Below, one piece after another: positions 1 to 9,196 of a stretch of DNA of 64,000 bases. The position numbers were made by a program, and so were the translations under genes. The notes under the pieces are model-generated. The model was not told the DNA's origin, did not search any database, and saw nothing but the letters and a program-made list of their open reading frames with translations. The stretch's first letter is position 1. Each line of letters begins with the position of its first letter. Source of the DNA: Chloroflexota bacterium (GTDB lineage: Bacteria; Chloroflexota; Anaerolineae; Anaerolineales; Anaerolineaceae); contig JAAYKH010000029.1 in assembly GCA_012522475.1 (NCBI GenBank), positions 1 through 64,000 of the forward strand, written 5' to 3'.

Positions 1-311
1 CTGACACAAAGGGTTTCATACCCGTTCTGGACGGTGACCCGCGGGCTGGACTGGATATTCTGGAACCAGTCGGGCTGTTCGCCAAACCCGCTGATAATAT
101 AAAACCGATCTTCATGGAAGAAATACTCCACCGGTGTTCGGTGGACGTTCCCGGTATGGCGACCTGTGGTTGAAAGGATCAGGATATAATTTCCAAACAA
201 TTTTCCCAGGCCGAGTCGGTAAAGAAACAGGGGTGATTTGAGCAGTTTTTTTATCAACCAGCTCTCAGGGTAGGGCAGCAACCTTTGAAAATGGTAATTT
301 TCGATGGACAT
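1..311 (-). CDS. Deazaflavin-dependent nitroreductase-like protein (partial, C-terminus cut off)
   Basis: Only the first 103 residues are present; the gene runs off the left edge of the window. The visible part has the hallmarks of the Ddn/DUF385 family (F420- or flavin-dependent nitroreductases of about 140 residues): a hydrophobic segment ending in a T-T-G-R-H-T-G-N motif near residues 49-56, then R-T-P-V-E-Y, and a G-F-G-E-Q-P-D-W-F-Q-N stretch near residues 75-85. The family uses deazaflavin cofactors to reduce quinones or nitro compounds at the membrane; substrate here is unknown. The ATG at 311 is preceded by GGAGGA at good spacing. It lies 20 bp downstream of the cysteine desulfurase and may be read with it. 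Confidence 0.7.
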   Translation of the reverse strand, partial: MSIENYHFQRLLPYPESWLIKKLLKSPLFLYRLGLGKLFGNYILILSTTGRHTGNVHRTPVEYFFHEDRFYIISGFGEQPDWFQNIQSSPRVTVQNGYETLCV

Positions 312-331
312 GATGATTCCTCCAATTTGAA

Positions 332-1492
332 TTAATCGTCTTTAGAATTAACTAACCTGAAGGCTTGGGTGATGACCTCAACAGCACGATCAATTTCTTC
401 ACTGCTGGTCATTGTGCCGACGGAAAACCTTAGCGCACCTTTCGCCCACGCCATTGGAACATTCATGGCCCTGAGGACACCAGAGACCTCGATATGACCC
501 GCGTGACAGGCGGCACCCGCAGATGCGGCTATAAAACCTGAAATGCTGTCAAGCAGGGTGTTGGCTTCAATGTTATGGAAACTGAGGTTGAGGGTGTTGG
601 GTAGACGTTCATCGGAATGCCCGTTCAAGCGGAGCACTCCGGGCGGCAGGGCGACCTCCAAACCGAAGTGCAGACGGTCGCGCATGGTTGCAAGGTGTTG
701 CTTGCGTACATTCAGAGTTTGCTGGGCCTCTTCGGCTGCAGCACCCAGCCCGACGATTTCAAGCATGTTTTCCGTGCCTGGCCGCAGACCCTTTTCCTGA
801 CCCGTGCCAAAGGTAATTTTTTCAAGACGGACACCTGCGCGGATATAGAGCGCGCCGACGCCTTTGGGAGCATACAGCTTATGCCCGGCAATCGAGAGCA
901 GATCTATGCCCAGATCGCCTACATTGACCGGTATTTTCCCCGCGGATTGGGCGGCATCGGTATGAAACAGCGCGCCAGCTCGATGCGCCAGACTGGCTAA
1001 TTCGCGGATGGGTTGGATGGTGCCGACCTCATTGTTGGCATGCATGATGCTTACCAGAATTGTCTCTGGCGTCAGGGCGTCAGATAGCTCCTGTGGCGCG
1101 ACCCGGCCATACGAATCCACCGGCAAGGTGGTGATGCGGAAACCGCGTGATGATAAATATGCGCAGACCTCAGTTACAGCAGGGTGTTCAACGGCCGAGG
1201 TGATCATATGTTGGCCTTTTGAGCGATATGCCCGCGCTACTCCTAAAATTGCCAGGTTATTGGCTTCGGTGCCGCCGCTGGTGAAGATGATTTCGCCAGG
1301 CGAGGCGCCGATCAGGCGTGCGACCTGCCTTCGAGCTGTATCAAGGGCTGCTTTGGCGATTCGCCCGTAAGCGTGACTTGAAGAAGAGTTGCCAAAATAT
1401 TCCTCTAAAAAGGGACGCATGGCAGCAATCACCCCCGCGGATAACGGGGTTGTGGCGTTGTAATCGAGGTAGATGGGCTGGGTTTGGGGCAT
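332..1492 (-). CDS. Cysteine desulfurase (NifS/IscS family)
   Basis: A 386-residue PLP enzyme that takes sulfur from cysteine for Fe-S clusters and tRNA thiolation. Visible landmarks are the N-terminal Y-L-D-Y-N-A-T-T-P motif, G-G-T-E-A-N-N at 73-79, His103, H-T-D-A-A-Q near 177-182, the PLP lysine at about 205 (G-H-K-L) and the catalytic cysteine at about 329 in the loop S-A-G-A-A-C-H-A-G. The loop differs from the S-S-G-S-A-C-S form of housekeeping IscS, so I do not assign iscS or nifS. ATG at 1492 follows GGAGG. A TATAAT at 1524-1529 (minus) is a likely -10, so it has its own promoter after the transporter terminator. No iscU neighbour is seen. The MiaB and Elp3 iron-sulfur enzymes in this window would need such a sulfur source. 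Confidence 0.9.
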   Translation of the reverse strand: MPQTQPIYLDYNATTPLSAGVIAAMRPFLEEYFGNSSSSHAYGRIAKAALDTARRQVARLIGASPGEIIFTSGGTEANNLAILGVARAYRSKGQHMITSAVEHPAVTEVCAYLSSRGFRITTLPVDSYGRVAPQELSDALTPETILVSIMHANNEVGTIQPIRELASLAHRAGALFHTDAAQSAGKIPVNVGDLGIDLLSIAGHKLYAPKGVGALYIRAGVRLEKITFGTGQEKGLRPGTENMLEIVGLGAAAEEAQQTLNVRKQHLATMRDRLHFGLEVALPPGVLRLNGHSDERLPNTLNLSFHNIEANTLLDSISGFIAASAGAACHAGHIEVSGVLRAMNVPMAWAKGALRFSVGTMTSSEEIDRAVEVITQAFRLVNSKDD

Positions 1493-1542
1493 ATTCCTCC
1501 TTGGAATGGTGGAATTGCGTTTTATTATACCCTTTTAAAACG

Positions 1543-1577
1543 AAAACCACCTGACGAGCACATCGCCGGGTGGTTTT
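1543..1577 (-). terminator. Intrinsic terminator after the nucleoside transporter operon
   Basis: AAAACCACC at 1543-1551 pairs with GGTGGTTTT at 1569-1577. It lies between the stop of the last permease gene and the cysteine desulfurase gene, both on the minus strand, and is followed in that direction by a T-rich stretch. Confidence 0.6.
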
Positions 1578-1605
1578 TGCTGCATTAAAAGGATAATCTG
1601 ACGTT

Positions 1606-2883
1606 TTATTCCTTCTCGTAGGGCTCGCCGTCGGCGGCTGGGGCGTCGCCTTTGCCAATGAACCCGGCCAGGACGATCATGGTAATCAGGTAAGGCGCCA
1701 TCGCCATGATTTGCGGTGGGATGGCGCTGCCAAGCAGCAAAAGCTTTGAGCCAATTGCATCGGCAAAGCCAAATATCAAGCCAGCACCCATGGCCCCTAA
1801 AGGACGCCAGTTGCCGAAGATCATCGCTGCCAGGCCAATGAAACCCTTACCCGCCGTCATGCCTTCATTAAAGCGCCCCACCGAGCCCAGGGTGAAAAAT
1901 CCACCAGCCAGTCCAGCGACGATGCCGCTCAATAGAACAGCCTCATAGCGAGTTCTGATCACGTCAATGCCCAGGGTGTCGGCTGCCCGGGGATGTTCAC
2001 CAACGGATCGCAGACGCAATCCCCAGCGGGTGGAGAAAAGCGCCACCTGGATGACGATCAGCAGGATGAACGTCAGGTAAACAAACACGTTGGTATTGAA
2101 GAACATCGGCCCGAGTAATGGAATCTTCGCCAGACCAGGGATGGGGATGCGGGTGAACAAAGGTGGGCTGTTCAGCGCCTGATTGGTCTGCAAGTATTTT
2201 TGCGAGATAAAGGCGGTCATCCCTGCTGAGAAGATATTGATCACCGTGCCTGAAATAACCTGGTTGATTTTATATTTGATCGATAGAATTGCATGGATCA
2301 AGCTGAGTAAAAGCCCTGAGAGAATAGCGCCCACCAGGCCGATCCAGGCGTTGTTGGTAATGCTGCCAATTAGGGAGCCGATCATGGAGCCCATCAGCAT
2401 CATACCTTCAATGGCGATGTTGACGACGCCAGCCCGTTCGGAAAGCACACCCGAGAAGGCACCCAAGGTAATTGGGACTGCCAGCAAAACCGCGCTGGTA
2501 AACATCCCTGCCAGGTTTACCGAGGTGCCGCTGGCTTGCCAGGTAATAAAACCAAAAATCAGGCAAAGTGCACTTAAACCAACCATGCCATTGGTTGCCC
2601 GGCCAAAGCCACGCACAAGCTGGTAGAGACCGATTAATGCTGGGATAATGGTTAGAATAATCAACGTCGGCAGGGTGGGGATGACCCAATCGGGCATCTT
2701 ACCAATATCGATTCCGCCCGGGGTCATAACAAAGCGGGTCAGGGTGTTGGGTTCGGTGTTAATGACAAACCCAAGCAGGATCACCAGGGCGATAAGCAGC
2801 TCAACGATACCCAGGAAGAGTTTTCTGGTGGGTGGAATTTCATAGATCTTTTTGCGTTGAATGATTTGCGAACGGGTTGTCAT
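1606..2883 (-). CDS. BMP-type nucleoside ABC transporter, permease 2
   Basis: About 425 residues, many hydrophobic segments, of the branched-chain/RbsC-like permease family (BPD_transp_2), most like NupQ/YufQ. It ends with V-L-A-G-F-I-G-K-G and carries G-A-F-S-G-V-L-S-E-R-A-G-V-V-N-I-A-I-E-G-M, the conserved ATPase-contact segment of these permeases. With the gene before it, it should form the membrane channel for nucleoside uptake. I chose the ATG at 2883, which overlaps the preceding stop (ATGA) and has GGAGG just upstream; a more upstream ATG at 2901 would put that Shine-Dalgarno inside the gene. Last gene of the operon before the terminator at 1543. Confidence 0.85.
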   Translation of the reverse strand: MTTRSQIIQRKKIYEIPPTRKLFLGIVELLIALVILLGFVINTEPNTLTRFVMTPGGIDIGKMPDWVIPTLPTLIILTIIPALIGLYQLVRGFGRATNGMVGLSALCLIFGFITWQASGTSVNLAGMFTSAVLLAVPITLGAFSGVLSERAGVVNIAIEGMMLMGSMIGSLIGSITNNAWIGLVGAILSGLLLSLIHAILSIKYKINQVISGTVINIFSAGMTAFISQKYLQTNQALNSPPLFTRIPIPGLAKIPLLGPMFFNTNVFVYLTFILLIVIQVALFSTRWGLRLRSVGEHPRAADTLGIDVIRTRYEAVLLSGIVAGLAGGFFTLGSVGRFNEGMTAGKGFIGLAAMIFGNWRPLGAMGAGLIFGFADAIGSKLLLLGSAIPPQIMAMAPYLITMIVLAGFIGKGDAPAADGEPYEKE

Positions 2884-4166
2884 GATTGACCTCCTCCCCA
2901 ACCGCTGACAAAGGCTGTTTCTTCCTCTTGTTTAGGCTTACGCAGGCGGTAGAGACTTCGAATAATGGCCGGTGCGGCCACGAACATCAGAATGATAGCT
3001 TGCATGACGTCGACGATATCGACCGGGATTTTAGAAACGACCATCATACGGGTGGCACCGTTGCGCAGTGTGCCAAACAAAATCGAGGTCAGCACCACAC
3101 CCAGGGGGTGGTTGTTGCCAATTAAAGCCAGGGCAATGCTGTCAAACCCATACCCGGAAGATAGACCCAGGGCCATGCTGCGGTTGACGGCCAGAATTTG
3201 TACGCCCCCGGCCATTCCGGCTAACGCGCCAGAAATCGCCATTGCAATCGCATAGGATTTCCCTATACTCAGGCCGGCATATTTCGCAGCCCGTGGATTG
3301 GCACCCACGGTGCGCAAGTTTAATCCCCACTTGGTTTTGAAAAGTAGCCACCAAACGAGCCAGGCAACCCCCAGAGCAATGAAGAAACCCAGATGGAAAC
3401 GAATGGGGCTTTGGAAAAATTGAGGAATTTGTGCGCTTTCCTGGATTAGGGGGCTGATGGGCATACCACCGGACCCCGGCCGGGTCATTGCGCCAGAGAG
3501 CAGCCATTCGGTCAATCTGAAGGCGATATAGTTCATCATGATGGTGTTGATCACCTCGTGCCCTCCCGTGGTTGCTTTTAACAAGCCAGGGATGAACCCC
3601 CATAGGGCACCACCCAAGGCGCCAGCCAAGAAGGCTAAAGGCATGTGAATAATGAATGGTAGGCCCGTAATTGCGTAGCCAACATAGGTGGCACAGGCTG
3701 CGCCAATAAACAGCTGGCCTTCAACGCCGATATTGAATAAACCAGAACGGAAGCCAAGTGCTACAGCCAAACCTGCAAAGATATAGGGCGTGGCCTGTAC
3801 CAGGCTTTCGAGGAAGGGGTTGAATGCTGCGCGAATCAGGCGATCATCCCCAGAGCCCAGTGCGTTAGAAATCTTTGCCGGGTCACCAATTGAGCCCGTA
3901 AACAATGCTTTGTAGGCGGTAAAAACTTCTATAAAAATCGTCCTCAAGCCTTCACCAAAGGAGTGTTCAAATGCTTCATAAACTGATGTACTGGTTGCCG
4001 CGACGAGCACAGCACCAATAATTAACCCGGTCAGGATTGCCAGCACTGGAATGGCGATGGCGGACCACAATGAGCGTTTTTGGGTGGTGGGTTCATCTCC
4101 AGTTTCGTTGATTTCCTGGAGCAGGACCTGACCTGCCTCCTCAAATTTATTTGGTTCACGTTTCAT
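2880..4166 (-). CDS. BMP-type nucleoside ABC transporter, permease 1
   Basis: About 428 residues, a polytopic permease of the NupP/YufP type. An extra N-terminal cytoplasmic tail of about 35 residues precedes the first membrane helix. Conserved G-F-R-S-G-L-F-N-I-G-V-E-G-Q lies in the middle, matching the equivalent motif of the partner permease. The ATG at 4166 has GGAGG eight bases upstream; a GTG two codons earlier sits too close to that site. It overlaps the next permease by four bases and follows the ATPase gene by 12 bp, so the genes are translationally linked. Likely role: one half of a heterodimeric nucleoside channel. Confidence 0.85.
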   Translation of the reverse strand: MKREPNKFEEAGQVLLQEINETGDEPTTQKRSLWSAIAIPVLAILTGLIIGAVLVAATSTSVYEAFEHSFGEGLRTIFIEVFTAYKALFTGSIGDPAKISNALGSGDDRLIRAAFNPFLESLVQATPYIFAGLAVALGFRSGLFNIGVEGQLFIGAACATYVGYAITGLPFIIHMPLAFLAGALGGALWGFIPGLLKATTGGHEVINTIMMNYIAFRLTEWLLSGAMTRPGSGGMPISPLIQESAQIPQFFQSPIRFHLGFFIALGVAWLVWWLLFKTKWGLNLRTVGANPRAAKYAGLSIGKSYAIAMAISGALAGMAGGVQILAVNRSMALGLSSGYGFDSIALALIGNNHPLGVVLTSILFGTLRNGATRMMVVSKIPVDIVDVMQAIILMFVAAPAIIRSLYRLRKPKQEEETAFVSGWGGGQS

Positions 4167-4178
4167 AAACACTGCCTC

Positions 4179-5738
4179 CTAAAAGGTCCTTTCCACCACA
4201 CGGTTTTCATTGGCGTGAAAACCTTCTTCTGGAATTTCGCCTGTCATCATCAAACCAACCTGTTCTTTGGTGACCAATTGACTGTCTACAATGGCCAGTA
4301 TCTTTCCGCGAAACATGACTGCGATCCGATCAGAGAGTTCCATCACTTCATCCAGTTCGGGCGAAACAAGCAAAACAGCGCAACCTTCATCGCGTTTTTG
4401 TACGAGGCGTTTGTGAATATATTCGATTGAACCCACATCAAGGCCTCGGGTGGGTTGTGATGCCATAAGAAATTGAATGGGGCGGGAGAGCTCCCGGGCA
4501 ATAATGACTTTTTGTTGATTACCGCCTGAAAGGTTGCTGACAGGCGTCAACGCGCTGGGTGTGCGGATATCAAAGTCGTGGATTAATCGTTTTGCGTGTT
4601 CAAGAATAATTTGATATTGCAGCACAGCACCTTTTGAGAAGGGTTTTTTATAATAAGTACATAAAACCAGGTTTTCTGCTGTCGGGAATGGCAATACCAG
4701 GCCGTCCATTTGGCGGTCTTCGGGGACGTGAGCTGAACCCAGTTCGGTGATCTTACGAGGTGTAGCGTGGGTAATATCACGGCCCATCAGCGTCACCTGT
4801 CCACCGGCGCTTTTGCGTAGGCCAGTAATAGCTTCAACCAGTTCAGTTTGCCCATTGCCCTGAACGCCAGCAATGCCAACCACTTCGCCAGCGCGCACAT
4901 CCAGCGAGACGTGATCAACCACGATGTTTTGATATTTATCTGTCACAAGCAGGTCTCGGATGCTGACAACAATATCGCCTGGAACTTTTGTTTCTTTTTC
5001 AACCACCAGGCTGACTTCCCGTCCAACCATCATAGCAGCCAGACTGTTTTTATCGGCCTGTTGGGGTGTGGTCTCTCCGACGACAGCACCCAGCCGGATA
5101 ACCATAATGCGATCAGCCACTTCCAGTACTTCGCGCAGCTTGTGGGTGATGAAGATGATCGATTTACCTTGCTTGGCTAATGAGCGCATGATGTCAAAAA
5201 GTTCATCAGCTTCCTGCGGGGTGAGAACAGCGGTTGGTTCGTCAAAGATCAATATCTCCGCTTGTCGGTAGAGGAGTTTAATGATCTCTACTTTCTGTTG
5301 AATGCCCACCGGGATATCCCTGACCAAGTCGTTGGGATTAACGGGCAGGTTGAATTGTTCTGAAATCTCTAAAATCTTTTTGGAAGCATCAGCACGATCG
5401 AGAAAATCGCCAAATTTGACTGATTCCTGACCCAGCATGATGTTTTCAACCACAGTAAATACTGGGATCAGCATAAAATGCTGATGGACCATTCCAATGC
5501 CAGCATCGATGGCATCGGTGGGAGAATTGATCACAATCTTTTCATCATTAATGAAAATATCACCTTCATCAGGTTGATACAAGCCGTAAAGAATGTTCAT
5601 CAAGGTCGATTTTCCCGCGCCATTTTCACCCAGCAACGCCAGAATCTCACCTTTATTCAGGGCGAGATCGATGTGATCGTTTGCTAATACGCCAGGGAAC
5701 TGTTTCGTGATCCCCTTTAATTCAAGAATAGGCGCCAT
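4179..5738 (-). CDS. BMP-type nucleoside ABC transporter, ATP-binding protein
   Basis: A 519-residue protein with two fused ABC domains, as in NupO/YufO and RbsA-type ATPases. The first domain has a full Walker A (G-E-N-G-A-G-K-S-T near residue 38-46) and I-F-D-E-P-T Walker B, but a divergent signature (P-V-G-I-Q-Q-K). The second domain has a degenerate P-loop (G-V-Q-G-N-G-Q-T) but a proper L-S-G-G-N-Q-Q-K signature and A-S-Q-P-T-R-G-L-D instead of a D-E-P Walker B. This asymmetry is normal for the family. It energises the two permeases encoded downstream. A terminator-like hairpin separates it from the binding-protein gene, which fits higher expression of the binding protein. Confidence 0.9.
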   Translation of the reverse strand: MAPILELKGITKQFPGVLANDHIDLALNKGEILALLGENGAGKSTLMNILYGLYQPDEGDIFINDEKIVINSPTDAIDAGIGMVHQHFMLIPVFTVVENIMLGQESVKFGDFLDRADASKKILEISEQFNLPVNPNDLVRDIPVGIQQKVEIIKLLYRQAEILIFDEPTAVLTPQEADELFDIMRSLAKQGKSIIFITHKLREVLEVADRIMVIRLGAVVGETTPQQADKNSLAAMMVGREVSLVVEKETKVPGDIVVSIRDLLVTDKYQNIVVDHVSLDVRAGEVVGIAGVQGNGQTELVEAITGLRKSAGGQVTLMGRDITHATPRKITELGSAHVPEDRQMDGLVLPFPTAENLVLCTYYKKPFSKGAVLQYQIILEHAKRLIHDFDIRTPSALTPVSNLSGGNQQKVIIARELSRPIQFLMASQPTRGLDVGSIEYIHKRLVQKRDEGCAVLLVSPELDEVMELSDRIAVMFRGKILAIVDSQLVTKEQVGLMMTGEIPEEGFHANENRVVERTF

Positions 5739-5804
5739 ACGATCCCCTTTTCTCGTTTAATTGTATGAATGGAAAAAGCTGCTTCATTAGCAGGTCATAA
5801 TAAA

Positions 5805-5835
5805 AAATTCGGGTTGGAGTATTTTCTCCAACCCG
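5805..5835 (-). terminator. Attenuating terminator between binding protein and ABC genes
   Basis: A perfect 10-bp stem, CGGGTTGGAG (5810-5819) with CTCCAACCCG (5826-5835), loop of six, followed on the minus strand by AATTTTTTA. It sits right after the bmp stop codon and ahead of the ATPase gene. Such partial terminators are common in ABC operons to make binding protein in excess. Confidence 0.75.
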
Positions 5836-5854
5836 TTTCGTTTAGCTATTGCGC

Positions 5855-7000
5855 TTACTGCAGGACAATTTTCCCAGCAATAATATCCTCTTGGATTTGA
5901 TCGAGTTCTGCTTGCAATTCAGCAGAGATCAGGTCAGAGAGGTCGTGGAATGGGGCAAGCTCCAGGCCGCCATTGGCAAGCGTACCGACGATATTGCCAC
6001 CGGTAAAGGTGCCATCGAGGACGGATTCAATGACCTGGAAGGTGGTTGCATCCATCATCTTCATCACAGAAGTGAGGGTAATGGCGCCATATTCAGGAGC
6101 AGTCAGGTACCAATCTGAGTCGACACCGATCAAATAGGCATTGCCGCGTTCCTGAATAGCGGCAGCAGCACCCAGTCCAACCGGGCCAGCCACGGGCATG
6201 ATCACATCTGCACCTTCATCCATCAGAGAAACAGCCAGCTCACGACCTTTTTGTTGGTCATCAAAGTCCATGGAGAACAGGCCTTTGGTTTCATCTTCCA
6301 GATCATAACCAAGGACGACAACATCGGTGCCTTTAACTTCGTTGTAGTAGTTTACGCCTTCAACAAAGCCTTTCATGAAGATGGTTACCGTGGGGATCGG
6401 CAGGCCGCCAAAGGTGCCTACGATGCCGGTCTTGGTGACGGCCGCTGCAGCATAACCAGCCAGGAAGGCTGATTCATCCGTTTGGAAAATCTGGCCGACG
6501 ATGTTGTCAACAGGTGGATCGTAAGCGAAGTCAACGATCGAGAAATTGTTATCCGGGTTGGCTTCGGCGGCAGCAGCAGTGGCGTCGCCAATTAAGAAAC
6601 CAACGGTGACGATCAGGTCACAGCCTTCTTCGATGAATGCGTTGAGATATTTTTCGTAATCAGCAACTTCTTGCGATTCGAGATATTTACCTTCAATCCC
6701 AAGATCTGTTATGGCATCTTCAATGCCCTTCCAGGCGGTTTGGTTGAAGGATTTGTCGTCAATTCCGCCAGTGTCGGTGATCTGGCAAACCAGGAATTTG
6801 CTCTCTTCTACAACGGGCTCTTCTACAACGGGCTCTTCTACAACCGGTTCTTCTGCAACGGGTTCTTCGACGACCGGCTCTTCTACAGCCGGTTCTTCAA
6901 CGGCAGGCTCTTCAGCTTTTGGTGCGGCGGGGGCGCAGGCAGCCAGGATCAGACTGCCAATCATTAGAAAAGCGAAGATAAACAATGATTTTTTGGACAT
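5855..7000 (-). CDS. BMP family nucleoside-binding lipoprotein
   Basis: A 381-residue surface lipoprotein of the BMP/PnrA/Med family, which bind purine nucleosides and pass them to an ABC permease. It starts with a signal peptide ending in a lipobox (L-I-L-A-A-C near residue 21). Next comes a tether of about eight near-identical five-residue units of the E-E-P-V-V type (residues about 32-66), then the binding domain with C-Q-I-T-D-T-G-G-I-D-D-K-S-F-N, a classical BMP motif, and V-T-V-G-F-L-I-G. ATG at 7000 with GGAG upstream. First gene of the operon, with a good promoter at 7066-7094. The nucleoside assignment is from family knowledge, not from this sequence alone. Confidence 0.9.
   Translation of the reverse strand: MSKKSLFIFAFLMIGSLILAACAPAAPKAEEPAVEEPAVEEPVVEEPVAEEPVVEEPVVEEPVVEESKFLVCQITDTGGIDDKSFNQTAWKGIEDAITDLGIEGKYLESQEVADYEKYLNAFIEEGCDLIVTVGFLIGDATAAAAEANPDNNFSIVDFAYDPPVDNIVGQIFQTDESAFLAGYAAAAVTKTGIVGTFGGLPIPTVTIFMKGFVEGVNYYNEVKGTDVVVLGYDLEDETKGLFSMDFDDQQKGRELAVSLMDEGADVIMPVAGPVGLGAAAAIQERGNAYLIGVDSDWYLTAPEYGAITLTSVMKMMDATTFQVIESVLDGTFTGGNIVGTLANGGLELAPFHDLSDLISAELQAELDQIQEDIIAGKIVLQ
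6803..6912. repeat. Tandem 15-bp repeats encoding an acidic Pro-Glu tether
   Basis: Imperfect 15-base units (plus-strand form ggctcttctacaacg) are repeated about eight times and encode E-E-P-V-V or E-E-P-A-V units of the lipoprotein linker. Repeat number is likely to vary between strains. Confidence 0.8.
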
Positions 7001-7065
7001 AAGATTCTCCTCTATTAATTAAGTTATGGTTTTTGTGACAGGTTTTAACTAAAAAACCTTACGTA

Positions 7066-7094
7066 AGTATAATTCTTTCCTGGCTTTGTGGCAA
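7066..7094 (-). promoter_or_regulatory. Promoter of the nucleoside transporter operon
   Basis: On the minus strand TTGCCA (7089-7094), a 17-bp spacer and TATACT (7066-7071). A palindrome TTACGTAA at 7059-7066 lies at the expected start point and could be a regulator site. The leader to the bmp start is about 60 nt. Confidence 0.6.
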
Positions 7095-7110
7095 GATCAA
7101 CGGGTGCGCT

Positions 7111-8418
7111 TTAGACCGAGCTTTCTGGTGCGGAAGAGACGGATTTCATTTCTCCTCGTTTGACACCCCGCATCATGAAAAATGCTAGGATGAAGAAAAG
7201 CGGGGCAATGACCATCATCAGTCGGTAATCATTGCCAGCGAGCTGGATGGTCCAACCAAATAAGACCGGGCCGATAGTGGCCGCCAATTGCGAGAAGAAA
7301 TAATACAAGCCGGTATAGGTGCCGATGTGTTCATCATCGGTCATATCCACCACCATGGGCAGCGAGTTGACGTTGATCATGGCCCAACCAAAGCCAGCGA
7401 CAATCAGTATGATGGACAGAATATAAAAACCAGAGCCCATCAAAGATGCAAATTTCGTTGTCAGCACGCTTCCCGGAATGAAGTACATGAGGACGATCGT
7501 GATGATCATGACAAAGATGCCGGCGATGATCACGTTTTTCCGCTTGAATTTGCGCGCCAAAAGCCCGGCGGGAATGGCCATCAACATGAATGACAACCCG
7601 ATATAGGAGATTTGGAAGGCGCTGTCACCACCGGTTAAGCCAAGATGATTGACACCAAATAATGTAAAGAAGGTGTCGAGCGAATTATAAGCAATAAACC
7701 AGAACAAGATCGCTAACAGGATGAACATCGGGCTTTTTTCTTCTTGTGTGAACACATTAGAAAGGTTTTTGAACACCTTGTTTTCCATCTGACTGCCTTC
7801 GGCTTTGTCGGCCAGGTGCAGTTTAGCGGCGATGTATTCCTTGGGCTCTCGAATAAAGATCAACACCAGGAGGGCCGCCAAAATCACCAGCCCGGCGGCA
7901 AGAAAGAAGGGATAAGCCGGGTTGATGTTATAAAGGGGGCCGCCAATCAATGTGGCCAGCACAGTGCCCAGGCCGCCCATCAGGTTGATGACGCCGTTAG
8001 CAGGAGAACGCTGTTCTGAAGGTGTGATATCCGGCATCAATGCCACCACGGGCGTGCGCCAGAAAGCCATTGCCAGCAGCAGTGTGATGCAGCTGAAGAT
8101 GAATAATGGCAGTACCTGAGCAAAAGGGATCACTCCGAACGCGGCTGCAGCCAATGGGGCGCCGACCACGATAAAGGGTAACCGTCGACCGATAGGTGAC
8201 CGCAGTCGATCGGAAAAGACGCCCAGGGACGGTTGAATAAGGAGGGCGGCGATATTATCCAGTACCATGATAAATGAAATAAAGCCTGCGTGCAGCCCAA
8301 AGCGCTCGTCCAGGATTAGCGGAACAAAGGCATTGTAGACTGACCAGATGACGCTGACGCCAAAAAATCCAAAGCCCAGCAAAAACGTTTTCAGATAATT
8401 CATTTTTTTGGGTTCCAT
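7111..8418 (-). CDS. MFS transporter, SLC45/sugar-like
   Basis: About 435 residues with roughly twelve membrane helices. The loop between helices 2 and 3 reads F-S-D-R-L-R-S-P-I-G-R-R-L-P-F, resembling the S-D-x-x-x-S-x-x-G-R-R-R-P motif of the SLC45/sucrose-type branch of the major facilitator superfamily, so a sugar or glycoside cation symporter is possible; substrate cannot be told. I chose the ATG at 8418 because AAAGGAG lies five bases upstream; the longer frame from 8475 would run into trmD. It follows trmD by 10 bp and is probably co-transcribed with it, an unusual partner for a tRNA methyltransferase. Confidence 0.75.
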   Translation of the reverse strand: MEPKKMNYLKTFLLGFGFFGVSVIWSVYNAFVPLILDERFGLHAGFISFIMVLDNIAALLIQPSLGVFSDRLRSPIGRRLPFIVVGAPLAAAAFGVIPFAQVLPLFIFSCITLLLAMAFWRTPVVALMPDITPSEQRSPANGVINLMGGLGTVLATLIGGPLYNINPAYPFFLAAGLVILAALLVLIFIREPKEYIAAKLHLADKAEGSQMENKVFKNLSNVFTQEEKSPMFILLAILFWFIAYNSLDTFFTLFGVNHLGLTGGDSAFQISYIGLSFMLMAIPAGLLARKFKRKNVIIAGIFVMIITIVLMYFIPGSVLTTKFASLMGSGFYILSIILIVAGFGWAMINVNSLPMVVDMTDDEHIGTYTGLYYFFSQLAATIGPVLFGWTIQLAGNDYRLMMVIAPLFFILAFFMMRGVKRGEMKSVSSAPESSV

Positions 8419-8428
8419 AAATGCTCCT

Positions 8429-9190
8429 TTAATTCTGTGTAGGTGGGGGGATTGGTACGTCCGGTTGGTAACCAAGTGCTTCTAAAAAAGACAGGTCATC
8501 TCGGCTCAATGCAGCCGTTGACAATAAATCGGGCCTGAAAGTAAAGGTGCGACGCAGGGCTTCTTGTCGGCGCCAGCGCGCAATCTCGGCATGGTTGCCA
8601 GAAAGCAGGACATCCGGCACACGCCAACCACGAAATTCGGGTGGGCGGGTGTAGTGAGGATATTCCAAAAGTCCTGTGGCGTAGGAATCGTCCTGGGGGG
8701 CATCGGGGTCTCCGAGTACATCCGGCAGCAAGCGTGCGACGGCATCGATGATGACCATGGCCGGCAATTCACCGCCGGTGAGGACGTAATCACCGATGGA
8801 GATGGCATCGGTTGCCAGGTGCTGGCGAACGCGCTCATCCACGCTTTCGTAACGGCCGCAAATCAGGGCCAGACGGTCATACTCAGCCAGCGAGAAGGCG
8901 ATTTTTTGGTTGAAACTGCGCCCCTGGGGGGTCAGGAGGATTACCGGGCAGCTGGGTGGTGCACCAAGAACGTCCTCAACAGCCGCGAAGAGGGGCTCCG
9001 GTTTCATGACCATCCCACCGCCGCCCCCGTAGGGTGTGTCATCGGTGGTGTGATGATGATCGGTTGTCCAATCTCGGATATTGTGCAAGTGGACTTCGAG
9101 CACTTTGAGGCTCTGCGCCCGTTTCAGGATGCTGCTGTTAAGATATTCATGGAACACATCCGGGAAAAGCGAAAAAACATCAAAGCGCAT
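8429..9190 (-). CDS. trmD: tRNA (guanine-N1-)-methyltransferase
   Basis: A 253-residue SPOUT methyltransferase that makes m1G37 in tRNAs and prevents frameshifting. Near the N-terminus are F-S-L-F-P-D-V-F and the loop D-D-T-P-Y-G-G-G-G-G-M-V-M; the knot region shows G-D-Y-V-L-T-G-G-E-L-P-A-M-V-I-I-D, and later L-E-Y-P-H-Y-T-R-P, all typical of TrmD. Length matches the family. Unlike the common rpsP-rimM-trmD-rplS arrangement, its neighbours are pyrophosphatase and an MFS transporter. There is no ribosome-binding site; instead a promoter ends six bases before the ATG (see 9197-9225), suggesting a leaderless mRNA. Confidence 0.95.
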   Translation of the reverse strand: MRFDVFSLFPDVFHEYLNSSILKRAQSLKVLEVHLHNIRDWTTDHHHTTDDTPYGGGGGMVMKPEPLFAAVEDVLGAPPSCPVILLTPQGRSFNQKIAFSLAEYDRLALICGRYESVDERVRQHLATDAISIGDYVLTGGELPAMVIIDAVARLLPDVLGDPDAPQDDSYATGLLEYPHYTRPPEFRGWRVPDVLLSGNHAEIARWRRQEALRRTFTFRPDLLSTAALSRDDLSFLEALGYQPDVPIPPPTQN

Positions 9191-9196
9191 AAGTTA

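Noticed and set aside
6803-6912. Short tandem repeats as a CRISPR array
   Set aside because: Units are 15 bp, contiguous and in frame inside a lipoprotein gene; there are no spacers.
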